In this document: positions 47,895-56,509 of the stretch, piece by piece
Numbering within the stretch: position 1 is the stretch's first letter
Layout of the letters: every line of letters begins with the position of its first letter
From: Litorilituus sediminis
GTDB taxonomy: Bacteria > Pseudomonadota > Gammaproteobacteria > Enterobacterales > Alteromonadaceae
Direction: 5' to 3'
Assembly: GCF_004295665.1 (NCBI RefSeq)
Contig: NZ_CP034759.1
Location: 2,170,001 to 2,234,000 of the forward strand
DNA: 64,000 nucleotides
Made by a program: the position numbers and the translations under genes
Notes under the pieces: generated by a model
The model's input: only the letters and a program-made list of their open reading frames with translations
What the model was told of the DNA's origin: nothing
Databases searched by the model: none

Positions 47895-49079
47895 TTAGTC
47901 TAAGATTGAAGATACAACACCAGCACCTACAGTACGACCACCTTCACGAATCGCGAAGCGTAAACCTTCGTCCATCGCTACTGGGTTGATTAGCTCAACA
48001 ACAAACTTAAGGTTGTCGCCTGGCATTACCATTTCTACACCTTCAGGTAATTCTACAGAACCTGTGATGTCAGTTGTACGGAAGTAGAACTGTGGACGGT
48101 AACCTTTGAAGAATGGTGTATGACGACCACCTTCATCTTTTGAAAGTACGTATACTTCTGATTCGAACTTAGTGTGTGGCGTGATTGAACCAGGAGCCGC
48201 TAATACTTGACCACGTTCAACGTCTTCACGCTTAAGACCACGTAAAAGAATACCACAGTTCTCACCAGCACGACCTTCGTCAAGAAGCTTACGGAACATT
48301 TCTACACCAGTACAAGTAGACTTTTGCGTCTCACGGATACCAACGATTTCTACTTCATCACCTACTGTGATGATACCACGCTCTACACGACCTGTTACAA
48401 CAGTACCACGACCTGAGATTGAGAAAACGTCTTCGATAGGCATGATGAATGCACCGTCGATTGCACGCTCTGGCTCTGGAATGTAAGTATCTAATGCTTC
48501 AGCAAGTTCTAATACTTTCGCTTCCCACTTCTCTTCACCGTTAAGTGCACCCAAAGCAGAACCTTGAATTACTGGCAAGTCATCACCTGGGAATTCGTAT
48601 TCAGAAAGAAGTTCACGAACTTCCATTTCTACTAATTCTAATAACTCTTCGTCGTCAACCATGTCACATTTGTTCATGAATACGATGATGAAAGGTACAC
48701 CAACCTGACGAGATAATAAGATGTGCTCACGTGTTTGTGGCATTGGACCATCTGTAGCTGCTACTACTAAGATAGCGCCGTCCATTTGTGCAGCACCAGT
48801 AATCATGTTTTTGATGTAATCGGCGTGACCTGGACAGTCTACGTGTGCGTAGTGACGATCCGCTGTATCGTATTCGATGTGAGAAGTATTGATTGTAATA
48901 CCACGCTCACGCTCTTCTGGAGCATTATCGATTTGTGCGAAATCTTTTACTTCACCACCGTGAGTCTTCGTTAATACCGCAGAGATAGCAGCTGTTAACG
49001 TAGTTTTACCGTGGTCAACGTGTCCGATTGTACCAACGTTTACATGCGGTTTCGAACGTTCAAATTTTTCTTTAGCCAT
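47895..49079 (-). CDS. tufB: Elongation factor Tu (tRNA-linked copy)
   Basis: 394 residues, with the same intact GTPase motifs as tufA and only four amino-acid differences. It is the last gene of a tRNA operon (Thr-Tyr-Gly-Thr-tufB) as in E. coli. Its DNA is nearly identical to tufA over about 1185 bases; the two are direct repeats about 16 kb apart, so they are open to gene conversion or deletion. AGAGGTATTTTAAA precedes the ATG. Confidence 0.98.
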   Translation of the reverse strand: MAKEKFERSKPHVNVGTIGHVDHGKTTLTAAISAVLTKTHGGEVKDFAQIDNAPEERERGITINTSHIEYDTADRHYAHVDCPGHADYIKNMITGAAQMDGAILVVAATDGPMPQTREHILLSRQVGVPFIIVFMNKCDMVDDEELLELVEMEVRELLSEYEFPGDDLPVIQGSALGALNGEEKWEAKVLELAEALDTYIPEPERAIDGAFIMPIEDVFSISGRGTVVTGRVERGIITVGDEVEIVGIRETQKSTCTGVEMFRKLLDEGRAGENCGILLRGLKREDVERGQVLAAPGSITPHTKFESEVYVLSKDEGGRHTPFFKGYRPQFYFRTTDITGSVELPEGVEMVMPGDNLKFVVELINPVAMDEGLRFAIREGGRTVGAGVVSSILD

Positions 49080-49163
49080 TTTAAAATACCTCTGGGTATA
49101 GTAATAATCTACAATTTAAGTTTACATTTTAATAACGAGATAATGATATAAGCATCTAAGGAA

Positions 49164-49239
49164 TGGTGCTGATAGGCAGATTTGAACTGCCGACCTCACC
49201 CTTACCAAGGGTGCGCTCTACCAACTGAGCCATATCAGC
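49164..49239 (-). tRNA. tRNA-Thr (anticodon GGT)
   Basis: 76 bases with encoded CCA. Acceptor GCTGATA pairs with TATCAGC, and loop CTTGGTAA carries GGT. Fourth tRNA of the cluster, before tufB. Confidence 0.97.
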
Positions 49240-49255
49240 ATTTTGTCACAAAGAT

Positions 49256-49330
49256 TGGAGCGGGTGGCGGGAATCGAACCCGCTTCTCTAGCTTGGAAGG
49301 CTAGGGTAATAGCCAGTATACGACACCCGC
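49256..49330 (-). tRNA. tRNA-Gly (anticodon TCC)
   Basis: 75 bases with encoded CCA. Acceptor GCGGGTG pairs with CACCCGC, and loop CTTCCAA carries TCC. Confidence 0.97.
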
Positions 49331-49389
49331 TTACTCTATCAGATTATCTCTGTTTTTTAGACTCACGCTAGCTGCATGAATCAAAAATA

Positions 49390-49474
49390 TGGTGGAGGGA
49401 GGTGGATTCGAACCACCGAAGGCGGAGCCGTCAGATTTACAGTCTGATCCCTTTGGCCACTCGGGAACCCCTCC
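49390..49474 (-). tRNA. tRNA-Tyr (anticodon GTA)
   Basis: 85 bases with encoded CCA and the long variable arm of a class II tRNA. Loop CTGTAAA carries GTA. Confidence 0.97.
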
Positions 49475-49489
49475 AAATTTTAGTATTAA

Positions 49490-49565
<76 letters not shown>

Positions 49566-49584
49566 ACTACATTAAGTGGTGCGA

Positions 49585-49613
49585 ATTCTAGAGTAATGTT
49601 TTGCCCCTTGCAA
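49585..49613 (-). promoter_or_regulatory. Promoter of the tRNA-tufB operon
   Basis: On the minus strand TTGCAA and TAGAAT are 17 bases apart, followed by TCGCACC, about 20 bases before the first tRNA. The GC-rich discriminator fits a stable-RNA promoter. Confidence 0.75.
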
Positions 49614-49723
49614 TAGGGAAATTGAAAAAAAATTGATGTTTTTTGCTCTTTCTAAGCACTTTGTCGTTTTTTTACTCACCACAAAAGCTAAAATGGTCAT
49701 TTATAGAGCAAATTCTATATAGC

Positions 49724-50446
49724 TTACTCTATATATGTAGCGAGACCTTGAAAGATTAGATTAGCCACATGTTCACTTGGCAGCTGCAAATGCTGTTGAA
49801 GTTTATGTGCATTACCGCCGGTAATAATCACCTTATCTAATTTTGCTAGTTGCTCAGCTTGCTCAATAGCGACATTAATAGCGCCTATTGTTGCTGCCCA
49901 ACAGGCATTATTGACATTCGCAGAAGTGTTTTTGCCAAAAGCTAGCGTTGCTTGAGTTGATTTTTCTGCATGAACTAAAGTGGTATCTGATAAGACGGCG
50001 CTATACAAGGTATCAATACCCGCTAAGATATAACCCCCTTGATGCTGACCGTCAGCTGTCAGTAAATCTATGGTGGTTGCCGTGCCAGCATCAACAATTA
50101 AGCAATTTTGCTGCGGGTAAATATTTGACACAGCTACTAAGGCTAGCCAACGATCAACCCCTAAACTTTCAGGCTTATCATAAGCAGAGCACAGATTCGC
50201 CTTTTGCTGTTCACTCACCACTTGTTTAAATGATTTATTATTTTGCTTACACCAAAGGTGTAATGCATCAACCAGTAATTCATTAGCAACACTGGCAACA
50301 ATCACGCCTTCTACCGCTAAAAAGTGCTGATTAAAGTATTGCTGATCAAATTGCTCATTCGCGACAACTTGAATGTCGCCATACTGACGTAAGTGATATA
50401 GCGTATATTTAGCTCTGCTATTACCTATATCGATTAAGGCGTTCAC
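49724..50446 (-). CDS. coaX: Type III pantothenate kinase
   Basis: This 240-residue enzyme phosphorylates pantothenate in the first step of coenzyme A synthesis. The ASKHA phosphate motif is IDIGNSRAKY. The DAGTATTIDLL phosphate loop and the GVDRWLALVA block before it are typical, as is IITGGNA near the end. It overlaps birA by 4 bases. The birA-coaX order is common in gammaproteobacteria. Confidence 0.94.
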   Translation of the reverse strand: MNALIDIGNSRAKYTLYHLRQYGDIQVVANEQFDQQYFNQHFLAVEGVIVASVANELLVDALHLWCKQNNKSFKQVVSEQQKANLCSAYDKPESLGVDRWLALVAVSNIYPQQNCLIVDAGTATTIDLLTADGQHQGGYILAGIDTLYSAVLSDTTLVHAEKSTQATLAFGKNTSANVNNACWAATIGAINVAIEQAEQLAKLDKVIITGGNAHKLQQHLQLPSEHVANLIFQGLATYIE

Positions 50447-51417
50447 TGTGCGCTCCTTAAACTGACCTCGCCACCATAAATTGGCTGAACTTGACCATTC
50501 ACTTCAAGCAATAAAGCCCCTTGATTATTAATACCTCGACAAATCCCTAAAGTAGTCCGTTCACCTGTAAGCAGTTTTACTTGCTTATTTAAGTACAAGT
50601 CTTGTTTATGCCAATCATCTAGCATTGGCGACAAGCCATGAAGCTTGTGTTGTTCTAATCTTTGCCATAAGGCATTAATAATAGCGGCACAAATATCATT
50701 GCGATCAATCTTTTTCTCGCTGTGTTTTTGCAAATCAGTCCAGCGCTGGTCAATATGTTGTGCCGCTAAATCTGGCATATTAATATTTAAACCTAAACCA
50801 ATAACACTGTGGCTCGGCTCAAGCGGCTGCCCTTCTAAATCAATAAGTATGCCTGCTAATTTAACGCCATCAAGGTAGACATCATTAGGCCATTTTAGCT
50901 GAACTTGCACATCGCAATACGATTTGATGGCATCACTAACAGCAAGCGCAGTAACTAAACTTAAGCCCATCGCGGCTGATAAGCCCTGCTCAAGATACCA
51001 ATACATAGAAAGATAAAGCTGAGAGCCAAATGGAGAGATCCATTGCCTGCCTCGTCGTCCCCGCCCTGCACTTTGAAACTCAGCTAAACATACTTGCCCT
51101 TGTATAAGCTGGTTCGGTAAACGGCGCATTAAGTAGTCGTTAGTTGAATCAATCAAGCTATGCACCTCAACTACAGGTAATGCTTTACTGTCAAGTTGAG
51201 CGCAAATTTTATCTTTGTTTAATAGTGTAATTGGCTCTGATAGCTTATAACCTTTACCCGTGACGCTATAAATATCAAGCCCCATATCAATAAGCGCTTT
51301 AATATGTTTTGCTATGGCGCTACGACTGACCTCAAGCTCTTCTGCTAATGTTTGCCCTGAAATAAAACGCCCTTGTGCTAACGCCTGAATTAAATGCTCT
51401 TTTATCGCTTTAGTCAT
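50443..51417 (-). CDS. birA: Biotin-protein ligase / biotin operon repressor BirA
   Basis: This 324-residue bifunctional protein has an N-terminal winged helix (about 8-60, [19 protein letters not shown]), so it should both biotinylate acetyl-CoA carboxylase and repress bio genes. The catalytic loop GRGRRGRQW and [18 protein letters not shown] are intact. It overlaps the end of murB by 8 bases and coaX by 4. Confidence 0.95.
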   Translation of the reverse strand: MTKAIKEHLIQALAQGRFISGQTLAEELEVSRSAIAKHIKALIDMGLDIYSVTGKGYKLSEPITLLNKDKICAQLDSKALPVVEVHSLIDSTNDYLMRRLPNQLIQGQVCLAEFQSAGRGRRGRQWISPFGSQLYLSMYWYLEQGLSAAMGLSLVTALAVSDAIKSYCDVQVQLKWPNDVYLDGVKLAGILIDLEGQPLEPSHSVIGLGLNINMPDLAAQHIDQRWTDLQKHSEKKIDRNDICAAIINALWQRLEQHKLHGLSPMLDDWHKQDLYLNKQVKLLTGERTTLGICRGINNQGALLLEVNGQVQPIYGGEVSLRSAQ

Positions 51418-52477
51418 GAGTTAACTCACTTACTACAGAAAAATCAGTTAAATCGTTAAAGGCTTGTTCACCTAGCTCGCCAATCATCCTTACCTCAGGC
51501 TCAATTGTCACAGCAAAGTGCTCAAACACCCGCTGTTGAATATATTTAGCCAGGCCAACTACATCTTTTCCTGCCCCTTGCCCATAGTTAACTAACACTA
51601 AGGCCTGTTTTTGATGAACACCCACATGCAAAAAACGCCCGCCTTTTAAGCCAAGTTGATCAATTAACCAGCCAGCAGCTAATTTCACCTCACCACTTGC
51701 TTGCGGATAATGCGGCATATTTGGGTATTGCTTATGTAACTGAGAAAATAAGCTTTGACTGACAACAGGGTTTTTAAAAAAGCTGCCGGCATTAGGTAGT
51801 TCATTTGGATCAGGCAACTTACTTTGCCTAATTTTTATAACTTGCTGCATAACCTCTTTGGCGCTTGCATTTGCAGGCAACTCATCTAAGCCCTGATAAG
51901 TTAACTTTGCTTGCCAGTTCTTAGGAAATGTCAAAACAACTTGCGTGATCACACCGCGATTATGTAACTCATGTTTAAAAATACTTTCTCGATATGAAAA
52001 ATCACATGCTTGAGCTGAAAGCTCAACTAAGCTGCTGGTGTTAAAATCAAAAAAGTCTACTTTCAGGCAAAAGTCAGCAAATTCAACACCATAAGCACCT
52101 ATATTTTGTACTGGTGCAGCGCCCACACTGCCGGGAATTAACGCCAGGTTTTCTAAGCCATAAATGCCTTCATTAATACAAAAAGCAACAAGCTGATGCC
52201 AATTCTCACTGGCGCCAACGGTTACCCTGTATTCATCAACACCTTCTTGTATGCTAATGCCCATAAACTTAGGTTTAATGATGACAGGAGCTTTATCTTG
52301 TACAAATAAACTATTGCTGCCTTCCCCCAAAATATAAAACTGCCCGCAAGTCACAGCGTCAAGTTGAGCCAATTGTTGTAAGTCATCAATAGAGCTAGGG
52401 AAATAGATGGTTGAGCTATTACTTTTGACATTAAAGCTATTTAAAGCCTGTAAAGCATAGTCTTGTTCTGAAATCAT
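51410..52477 (-). CDS. murB: UDP-N-acetylenolpyruvoylglucosamine reductase MurB
   Basis: This 355-residue FAD enzyme makes UDP-MurNAc, an early cell-wall step. The FAD-binding [34 protein letters not shown] and [10 protein letters not shown] (catalytic serine) and the C-terminal [10 protein letters not shown] are all present, of type I form. I start at the ATG at 52477; the extra six codons upstream need a TTG. It leads the murB-birA-coaX unit. Confidence 0.95.
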   Translation of the reverse strand: MISEQDYALQALNSFNVKSNSSTIYFPSSIDDLQQLAQLDAVTCGQFYILGEGSNSLFVQDKAPVIIKPKFMGISIQEGVDEYRVTVGASENWHQLVAFCINEGIYGLENLALIPGSVGAAPVQNIGAYGVEFADFCLKVDFFDFNTSSLVELSAQACDFSYRESIFKHELHNRGVITQVVLTFPKNWQAKLTYQGLDELPANASAKEVMQQVIKIRQSKLPDPNELPNAGSFFKNPVVSQSLFSQLHKQYPNMPHYPQASGEVKLAAGWLIDQLGLKGGRFLHVGVHQKQALVLVNYGQGAGKDVVGLAKYIQQRVFEHFAVTIEPEVRMIGELGEQAFNDLTDFSVVSELTHD

Positions 52478-52609
52478 AAAAATATAGGCGAGCAAATGTT
52501 CATAGCGCCATTGTACTGAAAATTACCGCTAACACCAATGGCTAGCAATTCATCTTGACCCATATACTTGTGCAATTTACCCTAACAACCAAAACGATAA
52601 GAAAATAAG

Positions 52610-53827
52610 ATGTTCAAGTTACCTAAAATAGGCCCTGCAATATTAGTTACTGCCGCATTTATTGGCCCTGGCACAGTCATTACCGCAACCTTAGCTGGGG
52701 CAAACTTTGGCTTTTCACTGTTATGGGCTCTGCTATTTTCAGTACTTGCCACCATCATTTTACAAGAGATGGCTGCCCGTTTAGGTATAGTTACCCAACG
52801 AGGGCTTGGCGAGAATATTCGTAGTCATTGCCACACACCACTAATCAAGCTACTGGCTTGCACACTTGTGGTTAGCGCGATTGTGATTGGCAACGCAGCT
52901 TATCAAGGCGGCAACATTGCCGGTGCGAGTTTAGGGTTAACAGGTATTTTTGGCGCAACTCAACTAAGCGAACAAATATCACTTTGGCCGCTATTAATTG
53001 GCTTACTTGCTTTTACTATTTTATTCACTGGCAGTTATCGAATTATTGAAAAAGCCTTAATTTTATTAGTGGCAATCATGAGTTTGGCATTTTTGGCTAC
53101 CTTTATTATCACTAAACCAAATCTAACTGAGCTCTTTTCTGGCTTATTTATTCCTAGCCTGCCATCAGGGGCAACATTAACGGTAATTGCCTTAATTGGC
53201 ACCACAGTTGTGCCTTATAACTTATTTTTACATAGCGCGAGTGCTAGTGAGAAATGGCGTAAACCTGAACATATTAAAGAAGCAAAAAAAGATTTATTTA
53301 TACCTATCCCGCTAGGCGGCCTGATCACGCTTGCCATTGTTTCCACCGCAGCCAGTGCTTTTTTTGGTAAAAATATTGCTATTACTAATGCAGCTGATAT
53401 TGCACCAGCCTTGCAGCCACTCTTTGGTGACTTAGCCGGTATATTTATCGCTATTGGCTTATTCTCAGCAGGCATTTCATCAGCGGTAACAGCGCCTTTA
53501 GCTGCATCTTACGCGTTAAATGGCGTGCTTAAGCTTGACAATAATATAGCTTCGCTAAAGTTTAAAAGTATCTGGTTTATCATATTGTTATTGGGCGTGT
53601 TTATTGCAATAACGGGTTACCAGCCAATAAAAATCATTTGGTTTGCCCAAGTAACCAATGGCATTTTATTACCATTAATAGCTATTTTTCTTGTGTGGAT
53701 AATGAATAGTAAACAATTAGGTCAGTACAAGAATTCAACTAGACAAAATATCTTTGCGAGTATAGTCGTTGTACTTACCTTAGTATTAAGTGCACGTAGC
53801 CTTATGTCAGCGTTTGGTATGCTGTAG
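52610..53827 (+). CDS. Nramp-related transporter with altered metal site
   Basis: This 405-residue membrane protein has about 11 membrane segments of the Nramp (SLC11) fold, recognised by overall pattern and by PYNLFLHSASASEKW in segment 6. In ordinary Nramp transporters segment 1 has DPGN and segment 6 has MPH; here they read GPGT and VPY. The aspartate, asparagine and methionine that bind Mn or Fe are therefore missing. It is a real Nramp relative, but its substrate is probably not a classic transition metal. It stands alone, divergent from murB. Confidence 0.85.
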   Translation: MFKLPKIGPAILVTAAFIGPGTVITATLAGANFGFSLLWALLFSVLATIILQEMAARLGIVTQRGLGENIRSHCHTPLIKLLACTLVVSAIVIGNAAYQGGNIAGASLGLTGIFGATQLSEQISLWPLLIGLLAFTILFTGSYRIIEKALILLVAIMSLAFLATFIITKPNLTELFSGLFIPSLPSGATLTVIALIGTTVVPYNLFLHSASASEKWRKPEHIKEAKKDLFIPIPLGGLITLAIVSTAASAFFGKNIAITNAADIAPALQPLFGDLAGIFIAIGLFSAGISSAVTAPLAASYALNGVLKLDNNIASLKFKSIWFIILLLGVFIAITGYQPIKIIWFAQVTNGILLPLIAIFLVWIMNSKQLGQYKNSTRQNIFASIVVVLTLVLSARSLMSAFGML

Positions 53828-53859
53828 CCAGCTTTAATGAGCAAAGCTGACCTAACGGC

Positions 53860-54936
53860 TTACTCATCAGCAAAAATTGCCACAAAGTTTTCACCGCTAG
53901 ACGACTTACTGCCTCGATACATGCCTTTGGTATTAAAAGGCAAAGCAACATTACCTAATCTATCAATAATAATAACGCCACCTGTACCACCGACAGGCAT
54001 TAACACCTTATGAATCACTTCATTACCAGCTTGCTGAATAGTTTTGCCTTGGTATTTAACACGTGCGCAAATATCAGCAGCGACATTATAGCGAATAAAG
54101 TATTCACCGTGCCCAGTAGCAGATACTGCGCAAGACTGGTTTTCTGCGAAAGTGCCTGCGCCAATAACGGGGGAATCGCCAATACGGCCAAAGCGTTTAT
54201 TGGTCATACCGCCAGTTGACGTGCCCGCTGCTAAGTTACCGTACTTATCTAAAGCAACTGCACCAACTGTTCCCACTTTATATTCAGTAGCGAGCGATTG
54301 ATGTGCTGCTTGATAATCTTTTAACTCTTGCTGCGCTTTTTTCATTTTTTCTTTAGCTTTTAACAATGATTTATAGCGACTTTCACTATCAAATAGGGTG
54401 TTATCAACCAATTCAACACCTTGTGTTTGCGCAAATTGCTCGGCTCCTTGACCACTTAACATAACGTGTACAGACTCATCCATAACTAAGCGCGCTAAGT
54501 TGATAGGGTTTTCAATACGCTTTACACCTGCGACAGCACCAGCTTGACGAGTGCGACCATCCATTATTGAAGCATCCATTTCATGGGTTTCATCGTATGT
54601 ATAAACCGCACCTTTACCGGCATTAAAGAAAGGGGAATTTTCTAGCACATTAATCGCAGCGGTAATCGCATCTAAACTAGCGCCACCTTTAGCCAAGACA
54701 GCATAACCAACATCAAGTGCTTGTTGTAATTTCGCCCGATACGCCTGCTCTTTTTCAGGGGTAAAGCGAGACTTTTCTATGGTGCCAGCACCACCATGAA
54801 TAGCAATAGTTATAGGGTGCTCTGCACTAGTTTTGTGCTCAACCGGTGTTGTTGCTTTACTGCTATTTGCTGTTACTAACAAAGAAAGGGCGAGAAGAGG
54901 TGCAAAAGCACGAATGCCTGATTGTGTTTTAGTCAT
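53860..54936 (-). CDS. Periplasmic isoaspartyl peptidase / type III L-asparaginase
   Basis: This 358-residue Ntn hydrolase precursor has a signal peptide (about 1-29, ending near SSKATT) that marks it as exported. IAIHGGAGTI opens the mature domain. Autocleavage before T223 in EYKVGTVGAVALD would create the catalytic N-terminal threonine, and NKRFGRIGDSPVIGAGTFAE and GHGEYFIRY follow. It would split isoaspartyl dipeptides or asparagine. It is followed by, not overlapping with, an antiporter gene upstream in the same direction. Confidence 0.92.
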   Translation of the reverse strand: MTKTQSGIRAFAPLLALSLLVTANSSKATTPVEHKTSAEHPITIAIHGGAGTIEKSRFTPEKEQAYRAKLQQALDVGYAVLAKGGASLDAITAAINVLENSPFFNAGKGAVYTYDETHEMDASIMDGRTRQAGAVAGVKRIENPINLARLVMDESVHVMLSGQGAEQFAQTQGVELVDNTLFDSESRYKSLLKAKEKMKKAQQELKDYQAAHQSLATEYKVGTVGAVALDKYGNLAAGTSTGGMTNKRFGRIGDSPVIGAGTFAENQSCAVSATGHGEYFIRYNVAADICARVKYQGKTIQQAGNEVIHKVLMPVGGTGGVIIIDRLGNVALPFNTKGMYRGSKSSSGENFVAIFADE

Positions 54937-55036
54937 ACTTGGTTGCCAGATTGCTAAAAGATTTTACCAATTTGCCCAATAAATGACTAAAACACAAGTG
55001 CCTTAACGGGTTGAATTTTTCCTCGAGTATGACAAT

Positions 55037-56428
55037 TTAGACCATAATTAAGCTAGCAACAAAATAGGCAATAAGCGTTAATGCCCCGCCAAAAAGCGCA
55101 TAAGGTAATTGCGTTTTAACATGTTCAAGTAAATCACAACCTGAAGCTATCGCTGATACGCAGGTAGTATCTGATATTGGTGAACAGTGATCACCAAAGA
55201 TACCGCCACCTAAAATAGCGGCAATAACTAATGAAGGCGGTAAACCTAATGTTTGAATGAGTGGCACGCCAATTGGGATCAAAATGGCAAATGTCCCCCA
55301 AGAAGTACCAGTACTGAACGATATTAATGCCCCTGCTAAAAACAGCATAGGAACAATAAAATAAACAGGCAAGTAATCACCGACCACACCGGCAATAAAA
55401 ACGCCTGTACCTAGCTCTTTTAAACTCGCACCTAAGGTGAGTGAGAATAATACAATGGTGACCAGCGGCATCAGCTCTGCTATACCTTTAAAGCCAACAT
55501 CAACTAATTCTTGGTGTGAATAACGCTTAGAAAAAAGCAGCAAGAAATAAGCAACCACTAAAGCAAAGCAGGTAGCATACAAAACTGACTTACCACCACT
55601 ACCTTGGGTGATATCACCATTCCCTGTCCAAAACATAAAAAAGAACATTGCAGCAACCATACTCAGTAACGGCACTAGCATAAAACGCGCTTTTGTTGCT
55701 GGCACTAACTGCTGAGCACTTGATTGCTCAGTATTCTCGCCCTCTTTGTGCATATCTAACTCTGCCTGCTTCATAGAGCCATGTACTTTATCTGTTGTTA
55801 TGGTATAGACCACCATTAATAGGGCAATAATGGCGTAAAAATTAAAGGGTAAAGTGCCCCACATAATCGCCATAGCCGACTGCTCTAGCTCATAAGTATT
55901 TAATAAACCTAATACATAAGCTCCCCAGCCATTAAGCAGAATCAAAATACACACAGGGGCACTGGTACTATCAATGATATAAGCCAAACGGGCACGACTC
56001 ATTTTGAACTTATCAAACAAGTCGCGTGAGAGAATACCCGCAGTCAGTACACTTAAGTTCGATTCTATAAAAATAACTAAACCTGTGAGAAAGGTAACAG
56101 AGCCAACTTGGCGCTTACTTTTAGCAATGCCTTTGCTCACTATACGCTCTACTAAGGCAGTTACACCGCCTGAGTTTCTTACATAGGCAAGCAAGGCTCC
56201 AATAAGCAAGCTGAAGATAAGCAAGCGAGCATTACCAGGTGAGCTAACCACCGCAATAGTGCGCTCAATAGTGCCAAGAAAAGCATGAAAAAGAATATTT
56301 GAATCGCCAGCCGTGGCTAATAACAGCTCTGAAGTAAATACGGCTGCTAATAAAGCCAAAATCACTTCTTTTTTCCACAGTACAACTACAATTGCCACGA
56401 TAGGCGGCAACACTGACAACCATTCCAT
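55037..56428 (-). CDS. NhaC-family Na+/H+ antiporter
   Basis: This 463-residue membrane protein has about 11-12 segments. Conserved NhaC features include the FSLLIGALLAYVRNSGG block, SFSTGTSWGTFAILIPIGVPL and the late GGGIFGDHCSPISDTTCVSAIASGCDLLEHVKTQLPYAL. Members exchange sodium or organic acids for protons; the exact ion is not shown. A hydrophilic loop (about 212-235) divides the protein. The peptidase gene 100 bases downstream may share its transcript. Confidence 0.88.
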   Translation of the reverse strand: MEWLSVLPPIVAIVVVLWKKEVILALLAAVFTSELLLATAGDSNILFHAFLGTIERTIAVVSSPGNARLLIFSLLIGALLAYVRNSGGVTALVERIVSKGIAKSKRQVGSVTFLTGLVIFIESNLSVLTAGILSRDLFDKFKMSRARLAYIIDSTSAPVCILILLNGWGAYVLGLLNTYELEQSAMAIMWGTLPFNFYAIIALLMVVYTITTDKVHGSMKQAELDMHKEGENTEQSSAQQLVPATKARFMLVPLLSMVAAMFFFMFWTGNGDITQGSGGKSVLYATCFALVVAYFLLLFSKRYSHQELVDVGFKGIAELMPLVTIVLFSLTLGASLKELGTGVFIAGVVGDYLPVYFIVPMLFLAGALISFSTGTSWGTFAILIPIGVPLIQTLGLPPSLVIAAILGGGIFGDHCSPISDTTCVSAIASGCDLLEHVKTQLPYALFGGALTLIAYFVASLIMV

Positions 56429-56509
56429 CTCAATACCTTTATTATTGTTATTGGAAAATTGATGCAGTGTGGCAAATGCCTATTCATTTAACAAGCTTTT
56501 GTTACTAAT

